A DNA stretch of 64,000 nt from Erythrobacter sp. BLCC-B19 (GTDB lineage: Bacteria > Pseudomonadota > Alphaproteobacteria > Sphingomonadales > Sphingomonadaceae), in contig NZ_CP117516.1 of assembly GCF_028621955.1 (NCBI RefSeq), positions 2,998,001 through 3,062,000 of the forward strand, read 5' to 3'. The position numbers were made by a program, and so were the translations under genes. Positions 22,061-31,922 of the stretch are shown here, piece by piece (position 1 is the stretch's first letter; each line of letters starts with the position of its first letter). The notes beneath the pieces are model-generated. The model searched no databases, was not told the DNA's origin, and saw only the letters and a program-made list of their open reading frames with translations.

Positions 22061-22696
22061 CTGCACGATGCCGGTCGCGATCATCAGCTGGCCCGCGTAG
22101 TAGAGCGGCCAGATCAGCAGCGTGTTGGCAGGCTCGAGGTCGAGCGGGCCTTGCCGCGCGAAGATCAGCCAGTCGCTGAGCACGAACAAGACCGCGCCGG
22201 TGCCGACGCGGTAGCGCGGATAGTGGCTCATCCACGCACTCGAGGCCATCGCGCCGAGGAAGCAGGCATAGACCGCGATTTCCACCGCGCCGCTCGCAAG
22301 GTAGCTGACAAGCGGGGTCAGGATCAGCAGCATCGCCCCTGTCAGCTTCTGGGTCGGCGAGGGGCGCTGGTGGCGGTTGCGCAGGTAAAGCACCACCGCC
22401 ACACAATGTGCCGCGGCAAACAGCGCGCCTCCGGTGATGAAATCGAGCTCGATCCCGACGTCGCCGGCCGCTGCCAGCGCCAAGGCACCCACCAGCAGAA
22501 ACCCATCAGCCCGGTGTTTGCCATGCGGCACGCGGAGAAGCGCATAGAGCGCAAGCAACCCTACACTCGCGCCCTTGGCGAGCAGGCCCCATGTGCCCTC
22601 GAATACCGGATTGTCGCTCAGGAAATAATAGGCGGTCGCCACCGTGATGCTCGCCAGCAGCCATGGCCGCTGTTCGATCAATGCCCGCCTTGCCAT
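22031..22696 (-). CDS. Lysoplasmalogenase-like membrane protein (YhhN family)
   Basis: A 221-aa integral membrane protein with about eight TM helices, matching the YhhN/TMEM86 family. The family includes lysoplasmalogenases that cleave vinyl-ether lysolipids. Typical features are the AHCVAVVLY and LFVLSDWLI segments, and the acidic residues within helices such as [12 protein letters not shown] 22696 is preferred over GTG 22717 because AGGGAAGG precedes it at a suitable distance. The last residues (GEQPVR) are encoded inside the 44-bp repeat shared with gyrA. Substrate specificity in bacteria that lack plasmalogens is uncertain. Confidence 0.85.
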   Translation of the reverse strand: MARRALIEQRPWLLASITVATAYYFLSDNPVFEGTWGLLAKGASVGLLALYALLRVPHGKHRADGFLLVGALALAAAGDVGIELDFITGGALFAAAHCVAVVLYLRNRHQRPSPTQKLTGAMLLILTPLVSYLASGAVEIAVYACFLGAMASSAWMSHYPRYRVGTGAVLFVLSDWLIFARQGPLDLEPANTLLIWPLYYAGQLMIATGIVQCLRGEQPVR

Positions 22697-22766
22697 TGCC
22701 TGCCCTTCCCTCGTCACTGCCCCTTGGGGCTTGCCGCGGGGCTATCACGCAATTACCTGCCCCGCC

Positions 22767-24152
22767 ATGACGGCAAGCGCAACTATGCACGATGTGCACA
22801 TAATCGGTGGCGGGCTCGCGGGGAGCGAGGCGGCATGGCAGCTGGCACAGCGCGGGGTGCGGGTGCGCCTGTCGGAGATGCGCGGGTCGGGTGAGATGAC
22901 CCCGGCGCACCAGACCGATGGCCTCGCCGAGCTGGTATGCTCCAACTCCTTCCGTTCGGATGACGATACCAAGAACGCAGTCGGCCTGCTGCACCACGAG
23001 ATGCGCCAGCTCGACAGCCTTGTGATGCGCGCCGGGCACATTGCGCGGGTGCCAGCGGGCAGCGCCATGGCGGTCGACCGCGATGTCTTCTCGGCCGAAG
23101 TCGAAAAGGCACTTTCGCAGCACCCCAATGTCACCATCGTGCGAGAGCGGGTGGACGCCTTGCCGCAAGCGGGGCTTACCATCGTCGCCACCGGGCCACT
23201 CACCGCCGAGGCGCTGGCGGGCAGCATCGTGCGCGCCACCGGCTCCGAACGCCTCGCCTTCTTCGATGCCATCGCGCCGATCGTTCACCGCGACAGCATC
23301 GACATGAGCAAGGTCTGGATCCAGTCGCGCTGGAACAAGCGCACCGAGGCCAGCAACGAAGGCGGCGATTACATCAATTGCCCGATGACGCAGGAACAAT
23401 ATCTCGCTTTCCACAAGGGGCTGATCGAGGGCGAGAAGACCGAGTTCAAGCAGTGGGAGAAGGACACGCCTTACTTCGACGGCTGTATGCCGATCGAGGT
23501 CATGGCCGAGCGCGGGATCGATACCCTGAGGTTCGGGCCGATGAAGGGCGTCGGCCTCGACAATCCCTTCGATGTCACTCCGGAATTCCCGCAAGGCCGC
23601 TGGCCCTATGCCGTGGTTCAGCTGCGGCAGGACAACAAGCTCGGCACGCTGTGGAACATGGTCGGCTTCCAGACCAAGCTCAAATATGCCGCGCAAGTGG
23701 AGCTGTTCCGCACCATTCCGGGTCTGGAGAACGCCGAATTCGCACGGTTGGGAGGCTTGCACCGCAACACCTTCCTCAATTCGCCGCAGGTGCTCGACCG
23801 GCAGCTGCGCCTCAAGGCCGCGCCGCATATCCGCTTTGCCGGGCAGGTGACGGGGTGCGAAGGCTATGTCGAAAGTGCTGCGATCGGCCTTGTTGCCGGG
23901 ATGATGACGGCTGCCGAGCTGGCCGGGCGCGCGTGGCAACCGCTACCTGCAACCACCGCTTTGGGCGCGCTGCTCTCCCACATCACCGGTGATGCCGAGG
24001 CCGAAACCTTCCAGCCCATGAACGTCAATTTCGGCCTGTTCCCGCCGCTCCACGAGGTCGGCAAGAAGCTCCGCAAGGAGGCCTATACCGGTCGCGCCAA
24101 GACAGATCTGGCCCGCTGGATCAGCGAGACGAGCGAAGCGGTAGCCGCCTGA
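22767..24152 (+). CDS. trmFO: tRNA uridine-54 C5-methyltransferase TrmFO
   Basis: Folate- and FAD-dependent enzyme that makes ribothymidine at position 54 of tRNA, 461 aa. The Rossmann FAD motif is near the N-terminus ([18 protein letters not shown]), followed by [20 protein letters not shown] and [11 protein letters not shown]. The central Cys region GDYINCPM and the C-terminal [17 protein letters not shown] are typical of TrmFO/Gid. The start is either ATG 22767 or ATG 22785; neither has a strong ribosome-binding site, and the longer frame up to 22644 runs over the promoter of the divergent gene. It is convergent with the EF-hand gene, 3 bp between stops. Confidence 0.95.
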   Translation: MTASATMHDVHIIGGGLAGSEAAWQLAQRGVRVRLSEMRGSGEMTPAHQTDGLAELVCSNSFRSDDDTKNAVGLLHHEMRQLDSLVMRAGHIARVPAGSAMAVDRDVFSAEVEKALSQHPNVTIVRERVDALPQAGLTIVATGPLTAEALAGSIVRATGSERLAFFDAIAPIVHRDSIDMSKVWIQSRWNKRTEASNEGGDYINCPMTQEQYLAFHKGLIEGEKTEFKQWEKDTPYFDGCMPIEVMAERGIDTLRFGPMKGVGLDNPFDVTPEFPQGRWPYAVVQLRQDNKLGTLWNMVGFQTKLKYAAQVELFRTIPGLENAEFARLGGLHRNTFLNSPQVLDRQLRLKAAPHIRFAGQVTGCEGYVESAAIGLVAGMMTAAELAGRAWQPLPATTALGALLSHITGDAEAETFQPMNVNFGLFPPLHEVGKKLRKEAYTGRAKTDLARWISETSEAVAA

Positions 24153-24155
24153 CAC

Positions 24156-24617
24156 TCAGCATTTGCAGGCCGGCTTCTTCACTGCCGGTTTGGGCGCGGT
24201 CGTCGCGAATTCGCGCGCAGAGAGGCGCTCGTCCTTGTCGGCATCGGCCTTTTCGAACCGCTGCACGGTGGAGACCGCCCACTCTTCGAAAGTCAGCAGG
24301 TTGTTGCCATCCCGATCAAGCGCCCGAAAGCCTTCGGTGCGGGTCGATAGCATTTCGTTGCGAGTGATCAGCCGGTCGCGGTTGCGATCATAGCGGAAGA
24401 AGCGCTGCTCTTCCTTGCTGAGCTCGCTCAATTCGGGCGGCGCCGGGCCTTGCAGGGTGCCGGGATCGGCAAGCGGAAGCGCTTCGGGATCGCGCGGCGC
24501 GGCTTGCGGCGCGGGCGGCGGAGCGCCTGACTCGGTGGCGGCACGACCCTGCCACCAGAACACACCCACGCCTGCGAGGACCAGGCCTCCGAGCACTCCC
24601 AACACGGCTTGTCGCAA
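24156..24617 (-). CDS. Membrane-anchored EF-hand protein
   Basis: A 153-residue protein with an N-terminal hydrophobic anchor or signal (residues 4-22) and a Pro/Ala-rich linker to about 60. It carries three EF-hand-like loops: DRNRDRLITRNE, DRDGNNLLTFEE and DADKDERLSARE. Each keeps acidic residues at loop positions 1, 3 and 12, so calcium binding is plausible. It ends in KKPACKC, whose two Cys could bind metal. It is probably exported and periplasmic. It stands alone and points away from the gene at 24663, which is on the same strand 45 bp upstream. Confidence 0.82.
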   Translation of the reverse strand: MRQAVLGVLGGLVLAGVGVFWWQGRAATESGAPPPAPQAAPRDPEALPLADPGTLQGPAPPELSELSKEEQRFFRYDRNRDRLITRNEMLSTRTEGFRALDRDGNNLLTFEEWAVSTVQRFEKADADKDERLSAREFATTAPKPAVKKPACKC

Positions 24618-24662
24618 AGGTCTGCCCCCTCTTTGCTTCGAGGGGACTGCAAATATACCTAA

Positions 24663-25433
24663 TCAGACCAGAAAGATAGCACCCCTGAGCGCAGTCAGCG
24701 CCGCGCCCCGCCCTTCCATCAAGGGCCGCCCGCCGCGCCGCAGGGCGCGCAGGGCGAGTGCCTCAAGCAGGGCAAGACCGCGCCATCGGCCCGGCCATGC
24801 ACCCATCGGCGCCGGCACGGTGCGGCCGGCGAACAGTATCGCCGTGCGCTCTTCGGGGTCGGAGACCATGATGGAGGCATCGCCCAAAGCCCAGCGCGCG
24901 CCCGCCCCGGCAAGGCGTTCGCCATCAATGCCTGCAGGCGCACCCGGCAGCGCCGCAAAGAACGCGCCCCGCCCCGCACCAAAGGCCCGCGCTTCATCAA
25001 GGCCGAGCCGCTCGGCAGTAACCAGAACCTCCCAGCCATCAACCATGGCGATCAAAGCTGCCTCGCGGCCCGCCCAATGCTGCCCGATCCCGTCCAGCAC
25101 CAGATCGCCGCGCGGCCGCTCTGCGAGGGGCTTGCCGAGCATTTCGCGCCACCACGCAAGCCGCATCTGCCCGAGCATAGGCTCAGTGGTGCGGGCCACG
25201 ATCCGGGCCAGACGGCGATCAAGCTGAAGAGCTATGCTTAACGGCCCGCGAACCTTTGGGCCGCTCCAGGCCAGCGCCAACTGCGCCTCGGGCGGCAGAA
25301 TATCAGTGTCTTCATTGGTCACGGTTCCGGCGCCTAGCCGCGGATTTACACGCTTGGCAAGCAACCTGTCTCGCACCGGGACGCAGCCAAGCTCATCGCC
25401 CCCCGGGAACCCCTGCAAGAGTTTGTTAACCAT
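24663..25433 (-). CDS. Squalene/phytoene synthase-like protein
   Basis: A 256-aa protein that resembles the squalene/phytoene synthase superfamily in QMRLAWWREMLG near residue 90, the pattern after the second helix in these proteins. The aspartate-rich DxxxD motifs needed for prenyl diphosphate binding are not evident, so it may be a non-enzymatic relative like mitochondrial NDUFAF6. ATG 25433 gives the full frame. GTG 25322 (then TNEDTDILPP, 219 aa) may be the true start because the leader before it is poorly protein-like and overlaps a CtrA-type site. Coverage ends in LRGAIFLV. The function is open. Confidence 0.7.
   Translation of the reverse strand: MVNKLLQGFPGGDELGCVPVRDRLLAKRVNPRLGAGTVTNEDTDILPPEAQLALAWSGPKVRGPLSIALQLDRRLARIVARTTEPMLGQMRLAWWREMLGKPLAERPRGDLVLDGIGQHWAGREAALIAMVDGWEVLVTAERLGLDEARAFGAGRGAFFAALPGAPAGIDGERLAGAGARWALGDASIMVSDPEERTAILFAGRTVPAPMGAWPGRWRGLALLEALALRALRRGGRPLMEGRGAALTALRGAIFLV
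25426..25433 (+). promoter_or_regulatory. Possible CtrA half-site before the TadG/TadE genes
   Basis: TTAACCAT matches the half-site motif known for CtrA in Caulobacter. It is followed 6 bp later by the palindrome TGGTAA-TCCGC-TTACCA (25440-25456), and both precede the pilus genes by about 100 bp. CtrA commonly controls pili and flagella in alphaproteobacteria. A single 8-mer can occur by chance, so confidence is low. Confidence 0.3.
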
Positions 25434-25537
25434 GCTCTTTGGTAATCCGCTTACCAGACTGAATTAAGGGCGGAGGATGCATCTGGAATGTCCGCAGGCG
25501 AAGTGCGTGGGGACGTCAGGGGAAGGGCACCGAACCG

Positions 25538-27553
25538 ATGGGGCGAGACTTGCAGAACAGCACGTCATTCATGCGCAAGCTGTTGCACGACAAAGCCGCA
25601 AATACGCTCGCGATTTCAGCGGCTGCGCTATTTCCGCTGATGGCGATGGTGGGCGGCGGTATCGATGCCAGCCGCTATTACATGACCGCAGCGCGGATGC
25701 AGGCCGCGTGTGACGCCGGCGCCCTCGCCGCGCGCCGCGCAATGACCAACGACACCTTCACCACCAGCCACCGCCAGATCGGCCTCAATTTCTTCGATCA
25801 GAACTTCAACGACGGGATGTTCGGCGTTGATGGCCGGACGCGCAATTACACCAGCGACGGCGATGGCAAGGTGATCGGCACCGCCAGCGCCACCCTGCCC
25901 ACCACCATCATGGGCACCTTCGGCTACGACCAATTCAGCATCGCCGTCACCTGCTCGGCCGAAATCAACATCTCGAACTCGGACATCATGTTCGTGCTCG
26001 ACGTCACCGGGTCGATGTCGCAGTGCCCCAACGGGACGGAGTGCAATTCCAATTCCAGCTCGAAGATCGTTGCGCTGCGCAGCGCGGTGATGAACTTCTA
26101 CGATACGGTCGAAGCGGCAACCTCCGAAAACGCGCAGGTGCGTTACGGGATCGTTCCCTATTCGCAGCAGGTCAATGTCGGCTTCTCGCTGCCGCGCGAA
26201 TACATGGCGAATGCGCATACCTATCAGTCGCGGGTTCCCCGCTACCAGATCGTGGACGTGCTGGTGCCCGGCAATGGGGTCAAGATCGGTGATCCGATCC
26301 TGATCTCGCAGCAGACCGAGTGGATTACGCGCCTCACCAGCAATCTGGGTTCGGCGACGCAGAGCCATTACTACTACAACAACCGCAGCAACAACGCGAA
26401 CCAGGCCGATAGCGCCGATCGCACGCGCTGCCAGTCGACCAATCGCGGCACCTTTACGGTGGGCGAACAGACCTGGACGATCAGCGCCACGACCTATGTG
26501 CTCAACCAATACCCATCGGCGCCGCTGGCCACGCGCGCTGGTTGCCGAGGCACAGTGCGCAAGACCCGTCCTGCAACTGAAGCGGACGTGATCCCCGATA
26601 CCTACCGCCAGGAAGTCCAGTTCATGGACTACCGCTATTGTCAGGTGAACACCGCCAACAGCACGCAATGCGGTGTCACCAATCCGGCGGGTAGCCCGGC
26701 AGGCTGGGAAGCGGTCGACCTCGCGACGCTTTATGACGACAACCGGATCGATATGCCGACCGGCGATCTGGGCGTGATGCAGACCCACACCTGGACGGGC
26801 TGTATCGAAGAGCCCGATACGGTGCAGACCGACAACTACAGCCCGATCCCGGCCGATGCGCACGATCTCAACATCAACCTCGTGCCGGCCAGTGAATCGC
26901 AAAAGTGGAAGCCGGCGCTGAACACGGTTGTCTGGGAGCGGCGGCGTGTGAGCGACGATGCGCGCACGACCGCAAACGTCGACATGACGGTCGCGCAGCT
27001 TAGCGCCAACAGCCAGGATCGCCCGTCATGGGTCTGCCCCCCTGCTGCGCGCAAGCTGACCGAAATCAGCCGCACTGCCTTGCAAACCTACGTCAATGGA
27101 CTGACGCCGAACGGCCAGACCTATCACGACATCGGGATGCTGTGGGGCAGCCGCTTCATCTCGCCGCGCGGCCTGTTTGCCGCCGAGAACACCACCGCGC
27201 CCAACGGCGATGCGATCTCGCGCCACATCGTGTTCATGACCGATGGTGCGCAGGTCAACTCGGTCGAGAACTACTCGATCCACGGGGTCGAATGGTGGGA
27301 TCGCCGCATCACGGGTGACGGTGACAGCAACCGCGAGTTCAACCGCCGCGCCTCCCGCCTGCAAGCCATCTGCCGCGCCGCGCAGCAGGAGAACATCACG
27401 GTGTGGGTGGTCGCCTTCGGTACGGCGCTGACGCAGAACCTGGTCGACTGTGCATCACCTGGCCGTGCCTTCCAGGCGAGCGATTCCGCGACGCTCAACG
27501 CGCGCTTCCAGGAAATCGCCCAGAAGATCGCAGCGCTGAGGCTTACGTCATGA
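25538..27553 (+). CDS. tadG: TadG-like pilus assembly protein with VWA domain
   Basis: Pseudopilin-machinery protein of the tight-adherence (Flp pilus) type, 671 aa. An N-terminal TM region (ANTLAISAAALFPLMAMVGGGIDASRYYM) is the TadE/TadG signature for membrane anchoring. A von Willebrand A domain then starts with the MIDAS motif FVLDVTGSMSQ near residue 155 and continues after a long insert to HIVFMTDGAQVN near 565. The C-terminus IAQKIAALRLTS is typical of TadG. The bulk should lie in the periplasm. The start ATG 25538 is preferred, although ATG 25571 is possible. The stop overlaps the next gene. Confidence 0.9.
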   Translation: MGRDLQNSTSFMRKLLHDKAANTLAISAAALFPLMAMVGGGIDASRYYMTAARMQAACDAGALAARRAMTNDTFTTSHRQIGLNFFDQNFNDGMFGVDGRTRNYTSDGDGKVIGTASATLPTTIMGTFGYDQFSIAVTCSAEINISNSDIMFVLDVTGSMSQCPNGTECNSNSSSKIVALRSAVMNFYDTVEAATSENAQVRYGIVPYSQQVNVGFSLPREYMANAHTYQSRVPRYQIVDVLVPGNGVKIGDPILISQQTEWITRLTSNLGSATQSHYYYNNRSNNANQADSADRTRCQSTNRGTFTVGEQTWTISATTYVLNQYPSAPLATRAGCRGTVRKTRPATEADVIPDTYRQEVQFMDYRYCQVNTANSTQCGVTNPAGSPAGWEAVDLATLYDDNRIDMPTGDLGVMQTHTWTGCIEEPDTVQTDNYSPIPADAHDLNINLVPASESQKWKPALNTVVWERRRVSDDARTTANVDMTVAQLSANSQDRPSWVCPPAARKLTEISRTALQTYVNGLTPNGQTYHDIGMLWGSRFISPRGLFAAENTTAPNGDAISRHIVFMTDGAQVNSVENYSIHGVEWWDRRITGDGDSNREFNRRASRLQAICRAAQQENITVWVVAFGTALTQNLVDCASPGRAFQASDSATLNARFQEIAQKIAALRLTS

Positions 27554-28182
27554 TCCGCGCCCTTGCCACCTCGCGCGCTCTGTTGCGGCGGCTTCGCGCC
27601 GACCGCAACGGGGTAACCCTCGTCGAATTTGCGTTCGTCGGCCCGGTGCTGATCCTGATGATCATGGGCCTGTTCGACCTTGCGCACACCCAATACACCG
27701 CTTCGGTGCTGAACGGTGCCGTGCAGAAGGCCGGCCGCGACCTGACGCTGGAGAGCGCCAACTCATCCAAGGCCACGATCGAGGCCCGGGTGCGTGACCA
27801 GATCGCGACGGTCATGCCGCCGGGGGCCGTGATCGACTTCGAGGAGCTGTCGCACTTCGACTTTGCCGACATTGGCGAGCCCGAGACGATCCTTGGCGAT
27901 GATCCCACAGGCGCGGCTGGCAATGGCATTTGCGAAGCCGCCAAGGGCGAGCGGTACATTGATTCCAATGGCAACAACCGTTGGGATCCGGACCGGGGCA
28001 AGGACGGGATCGGGGGCGCGCGCGATGCCGTGCTCTATACCGTGACGGTCACCTATCCGCGGATGTTCCCGATGTACACCATGGCTGGACTTCCTTCGAA
28101 CATCACCCTCGAAGCGTCGACTGTGCTGCGCAACCAGCCCTTCGACGAACAGGATCGCAACACCACCGAGAGGAGCTGCTGA
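27550..28182 (+). CDS. TadE-like pseudopilin
   Basis: A 210-aa TadE-family minor pseudopilin. The N-terminus has a short basic leader, then NGVTLVEFAFVGPVLILMIM: Glu at position 5 of a hydrophobic helix, as in prepilin-like processing. ATG 27550 overlaps the TadG stop (ATGA). An unusual hydrophilic segment (EAAKGERYIDSNGNNRWDPDRG) resembles a Ca-binding or Thr/Asn-rich loop and precedes the last beta-rich region. It is the second member of a three-gene set. Confidence 0.88.
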   Translation: MIRALATSRALLRRLRADRNGVTLVEFAFVGPVLILMIMGLFDLAHTQYTASVLNGAVQKAGRDLTLESANSSKATIEARVRDQIATVMPPGAVIDFEELSHFDFADIGEPETILGDDPTGAAGNGICEAAKGERYIDSNGNNRWDPDRGKDGIGGARDAVLYTVTVTYPRMFPMYTMAGLPSNITLEASTVLRNQPFDEQDRNTTERSC

Positions 28183-28871
28183 TGAGCTCGGCCAACCCCG
28201 TGTCGCTGCCCGGCAAGCTCGCCCGTTTCGCTCGTCGCCTGCGCGGTGACTGTTCCGGGCTGGCGCTGATCGAATTCGCCTTTGCCGCCCCGCTCGTGCT
28301 GGGCATGGGGATGCTGGGCACCGAAACCGCCTACATGGTGATCACCCATCTCCAGGTCAGCCAGATCGCGATGCAGGTCGCCGACAACGCCTCGCGCGTG
28401 GGTGAACAGGACGTTCTGACCGCGCGCAAGGTCTATGAACGCGACATCGCCGAAACGCTGATCGGTGCCGAGAAGCTCGGCGCGACGATGGACATTTTCG
28501 AGCAGGGCCGCGTGATTGTCTCCAGCTTGCAGCAGAACGCGCAAGGTGGCCAATGGATCGCCTGGCAACGGTGCCGCGGCGCCAAGCGCTATGACTCGAC
28601 CCACGGGTTGCAGGGCGCGGGGGCGACGGGGACGTCGTTTCCCGGCATGGGCAGTGCGAGCAACCGCATCACGGCGTCGTCAGGGACAGCGGTGATGTTT
28701 GTCGAGGTTGCCTATGACTATCGCTCTCCGACGCCGATCAGCATCTTCGACAGTCAGGAAATCGTCTACACCGCGGCTTTCAACGTCCGCGACAACCGCG
28801 ATCTGACCCGACTCTACAGTGGCGGCCCGGTGGCTAGCTGCTCGACCTATTCGGCGGCCCGCCCGACCTGA
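28182..28871 (+). CDS. TadE-like pseudopilin, second copy
   Basis: A 229-aa TadE-family protein with DCSGLALIEFAFAAPLVLGMG as its N-terminal membrane helix (Glu-5 type). ATG 28182 overlaps the previous stop by one base and has AGGAG 6 bp upstream. The C-terminal part is beta-rich, with two Cys that may pair. Together with its neighbours it would help assemble or anchor a Tad pilus. The other tad genes (cpaB-F, flp) are not in this window. It is convergent with pdhB. Confidence 0.88.
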   Translation: MSSANPVSLPGKLARFARRLRGDCSGLALIEFAFAAPLVLGMGMLGTETAYMVITHLQVSQIAMQVADNASRVGEQDVLTARKVYERDIAETLIGAEKLGATMDIFEQGRVIVSSLQQNAQGGQWIAWQRCRGAKRYDSTHGLQGAGATGTSFPGMGSASNRITASSGTAVMFVEVAYDYRSPTPISIFDSQEIVYTAAFNVRDNRDLTRLYSGGPVASCSTYSAARPT

Positions 28872-28898
28872 TCCGGCCGGGCGGCCCGCCGAAGCGGT

Positions 28899-30263
28899 TC
28901 ACGTCTTGTAGCACACCTTGCGCGCAGCCTCGGCAATGCGCGCGGCGTCGATCAGCGCGAGCTTTTCGAGGTTGGCCGCATAGGGCAGCGGCACGTCCTC
29001 GTTGCACACCCTGAGCACCGGCGCATCGAGGTGGTCGAAGCCCTCCTCCATGCAGATCGCGATGATTTCCGACGCGATCGAGCAGGTCGGCCAGCCTTCC
29101 TCGGCCACGATCAGCCGGTTGGTCTTGGCGAGGCTCTTGAGCACCGTTTCCTTGTCGAGCGGGCGCAGCGTGCGCAAGTCGATCACCTCGGCATCGATGC
29201 CCTCATCCGCCAGAGTTGCTGCCGCATCCAGCGCCATGCCGACGCCGATCGAATAGGACACGATCGTCACGTCCTTGCCCTCGCGCACGACCCGAGCCTT
29301 GCCGATTGGCAGAACATAATCTTCCACATCCGGCACATCGAAGCTGCGGCCATAGACCAGCTCGTTTTCGAGGAAGACGACCGGGTCTTCGCAGCGGATG
29401 GCAGCCTTCATCAGACCCTTGGCATCGGCCGCATCATAGGGCGCGATGACGATCAGGCCCGGCACGCTCGCATACCACGGGCCGTAGTTCTGCGAGTGCT
29501 GCGCGCCGACGCGGCTCGCCGCGCCGTTGGGGCCGCGGAACACGATCGGGCAGCGCATCTGGCCGCCGCTCATGTAGTTGGTCTTGGCGGCCGAGTTGAT
29601 GATGTGGTCGATCGCCTGCATCGCGAAGTTGAAGGTCATGAATTCGACGATCGGGCGCAGACCCCCCATCGCCGCACCCGTGCCAATCCCGGCAAAGCCA
29701 TATTCGGTGATCGGGGTGTCGATCACGCGCTTGGGGCCAAACTCGGCAAGCAGGCCCTGGGTCACCTTGTAGGCGCCCTGATACTCGGCGACTTCCTCGC
29801 CCATCACGAAAACGCGCGGGTCGCGGCGCATTTCTTCGGCCATGCCGTCGCGCAGCGCCTCGCGCACCGTGGTGCTGACGAGCTGGGTGCCGGCGGGAAT
29901 GGCCGGGTCAGCAGCAGGGGCTGCCGCAGCGGGCTTCTCGGCCTTGGGGGCAGGAGCCGCAGCGGGCGCCGGGGCAGGCGCAGGTTCGGCAGGGGCCGCA
30001 GGCGCAGGCGCGGCAGCCTCCCCTTCCCCGGCGATCAACGCGATCACCGCGCCCACCGCCACATCCTCGGTGCCCGCAGGCACGAGGATCTTTTCGAGCA
30101 CGCCTTCATCAATGGCTTCGAATTCCATCGTCGCCTTGTCGGTCTCGATCTCGGCGATGATGTCGCCCGGCTCGATCCGGTCGCCTTCCTGCTTCAGCCA
30201 CTTGGCGAGCGTGCCCTGCTCCATTGTCGGCGACAGGGCCGGCATCTTCAGTTCGATCCCCAT
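28899..30263 (-). CDS. pdhB: Pyruvate dehydrogenase E1 beta subunit with N-terminal lipoyl domain
   Basis: Beta subunit of the pyruvate dehydrogenase E1 component, 454 aa. Residues 1-80 form a lipoyl domain (lipoyl-Lys in [13 protein letters not shown] near 44), then an Ala/Pro-rich linker (82-125), then the transketolase-type Pyr domain and C-terminal domain with [15 protein letters not shown] and [13 protein letters not shown]. The added lipoyl domain is characteristic of alphaproteobacterial PdhB; it will be a substrate of LipA seen upstream. Translation begins 3 bp after pdhA ends. No E2 (pdhC) or E3 gene is next to it. Confidence 0.97.
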   Translation of the reverse strand: MGIELKMPALSPTMEQGTLAKWLKQEGDRIEPGDIIAEIETDKATMEFEAIDEGVLEKILVPAGTEDVAVGAVIALIAGEGEAAAPAPAAPAEPAPAPAPAAAPAPKAEKPAAAAPAADPAIPAGTQLVSTTVREALRDGMAEEMRRDPRVFVMGEEVAEYQGAYKVTQGLLAEFGPKRVIDTPITEYGFAGIGTGAAMGGLRPIVEFMTFNFAMQAIDHIINSAAKTNYMSGGQMRCPIVFRGPNGAASRVGAQHSQNYGPWYASVPGLIVIAPYDAADAKGLMKAAIRCEDPVVFLENELVYGRSFDVPDVEDYVLPIGKARVVREGKDVTIVSYSIGVGMALDAAATLADEGIDAEVIDLRTLRPLDKETVLKSLAKTNRLIVAEEGWPTCSIASEIIAICMEEGFDHLDAPVLRVCNEDVPLPYAANLEKLALIDAARIAEAARKVCYKT

Positions 30264-30266
30264 GGC

Positions 30267-31334
30267 TCAATACTCCTCCACGAGAACATCGGTGTAGAGT
30301 TCGCTCGGCGCGGGTTCGGGCGAGGTTTCTGCAAAATCGGCGCTTTCCGCCACTTCGGCACGGATGGCCTTGTCGATCGCCTTCAATTCGTCCTCGGTCT
30401 TGCCGGCTGCGATCAGGGTCTTCTTCAGCCCTTCGATCGGATCATGCTGTTCGCGCTGTTCCTGCACTTCTTCGCGCGTGCGATACTTGGCCGGGTCGGA
30501 CATCGAGTGCCCGCGGTAGCGATAGGTGTTGCACTCCATCAGCACCGGTCCCTTGCCCGCGCGAACATGAGCGAAGGCCACCTCGGCCGCGGCGCGCACT
30601 TCGAGCACGTCCATGCCGTTCACTTCCATGCCGGGGATGCGGAACGCGGTGCCGCGGCGGTGGAAGCGGGTTTCGGCCGACGAGCGCGAAGAGGCGGTGC
30701 CCATCGCGTACTGGTTGTCCTCGACCACAAACACAATCGGCAGCTTCCACAGGGCGGCCATGTTGAAGGTCTCGTAGACCTGGCCCTGGTTGGCCGCACC
30801 GTCACCGAAATAGGCAAGGCACAGGCCGCCGTCGTTGTTGTACTGGTGCGCGAGCGCGAGGCCGCCACCCAGCGCCACCTGCGCGCCGACGATGCCGTGG
30901 CCGCCGTAGAACTTGTGCTCGGTCGAGAACATATGCATCGACCCGCCCTTGCCCTTCGAGATCCCGGCCTCGCGGCCCGTCAGCTCGGCCATGATGACCT
31001 TGGGATCGATCCCGTAGGCGAGCATGTGGCCGTGGTCGCGGTAGCCGGTGATGACGCTGTCCTTGTCGGGATCAAGCGCCGATTGGAGCCCGATCGCAAC
31101 GGCTTCCTGCCCGATGTAGAGATGGCAGAACCCGCCGATCAGGCCGAGGCCGTAGAGCTGGCCGGCCTTTTCCTCAAACCGCCGGATCAGCAGCATCTGC
31201 CGGTAGAATTCGAGCATCTCGGCTTCCGAGGCGGCGTAGCGCTTCTTCGCTTCGAATGCCTCCTGCAAGGAATGCAGGATGAAATCGCTGTCGTCAGCCG
31301 CCGTCGCGGCTGGTTTTGCGGGCTTTTTGGCCAA
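30267..31334 (-). CDS. pdhA: Pyruvate dehydrogenase E1 alpha subunit
   Basis: Alpha subunit of E1, binding thiamine diphosphate and decarboxylating pyruvate, 355 aa. The ThDP motif is in YFGDGAANQGQ, the loop phosphorylated in eukaryotes maps to TYRYRGHSMSDP, and MHMFSTE with HGIVGAQV is typical. TTG 31334 is selected: the protein then begins MAKKPAKPAATAADD and GAGAGGG precedes it, while TTG 31364 would add a ten-residue unsupported leader. It lies upstream of pdhB and 156 bp after ftsB, the usual alphaproteobacterial order. Confidence 0.95.
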   Translation of the reverse strand: MAKKPAKPAATAADDSDFILHSLQEAFEAKKRYAASEAEMLEFYRQMLLIRRFEEKAGQLYGLGLIGGFCHLYIGQEAVAIGLQSALDPDKDSVITGYRDHGHMLAYGIDPKVIMAELTGREAGISKGKGGSMHMFSTEHKFYGGHGIVGAQVALGGGLALAHQYNNDGGLCLAYFGDGAANQGQVYETFNMAALWKLPIVFVVEDNQYAMGTASSRSSAETRFHRRGTAFRIPGMEVNGMDVLEVRAAAEVAFAHVRAGKGPVLMECNTYRYRGHSMSDPAKYRTREEVQEQREQHDPIEGLKKTLIAAGKTEDELKAIDKAIRAEVAESADFAETSPEPAPSELYTDVLVEEY

Positions 31335-31490
31335 GATAAGTATCCCTCTCTCTGGCGCGCTCAAGGGGAGGAGAAGCGCCGTCCAATGCGTCTCTCTATA
31401 GGCAGGCTAGCGGGGGTGACGCAACGGCAAGGCGTTGCAGAAATCCGAACGCGCATACGAAATCAGGGCCACTTGGCACCCCGAGAGCGA

Positions 31491-31793
31491 TTACTCGTCT
31501 TCAAGCGTGATGACGACCTCGTCCTCGCGCATCACGCGCAGCTGATCGCGCACAAGTTCGCTCGCCAGATCGGGATCGGCGGCCTCCGGATCGAGCAGCA
31601 TCACGCGGTTGCGCAAGGCATCGCGCTTGGCCGTGAGTTCGGCGATCTTGGCTTCGCGCACTTCGAGCGCCGACGCATTCTCGCTCCAGGCAAGAAGTCC
31701 CGTGGGGCCAGCCACCGCCAGACCGCCCAGCAACAGCAGGCCACACAGCGCGCCATAGCGCTTGAGCCTGCTTTCTGTCCCCGGTTTGCGCAT
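31491..31793 (-). CDS. FtsB/DivIC-type septum formation initiator
   Basis: A 100-residue bitopic protein with one TM (about residues 13-36) then a coiled coil (SENASALEVREAKIAELTAK) and an acidic end. It fits the FtsB/DivIC family, which links FtsQ and FtsL in the divisome. ATG 31793 is used since the preceding in-frame stretch looks non-coding. The gene lies in the familiar position upstream of pdhA. The proximity to pdh is conserved, not known to be functional. Confidence 0.85.
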   Translation of the reverse strand: MRKPGTESRLKRYGALCGLLLLGGLAVAGPTGLLAWSENASALEVREAKIAELTAKRDALRNRVMLLDPEAADPDLASELVRDQLRVMREDEVVITLEDE

Positions 31794-31922
31794 TGTGGCG
31801 AAAGATCCCCTGTTCGTCGAAAAACACAGAATCACACTTGCGCCCTCGCCGCAAGTGGGAAGCGCCACAATGCGCGGAATTCCGGTGGTCAGGAGTTTCT
31901 TTTCAGCAGGATCGCGGCGTTT

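Noticed and set aside
31335..31364. Longer pdhA start at TTG 31364
   Set aside because: No ribosome-binding site, and it adds residues not typical of PdhA; TTG 31334 gives the usual MAKKP start.
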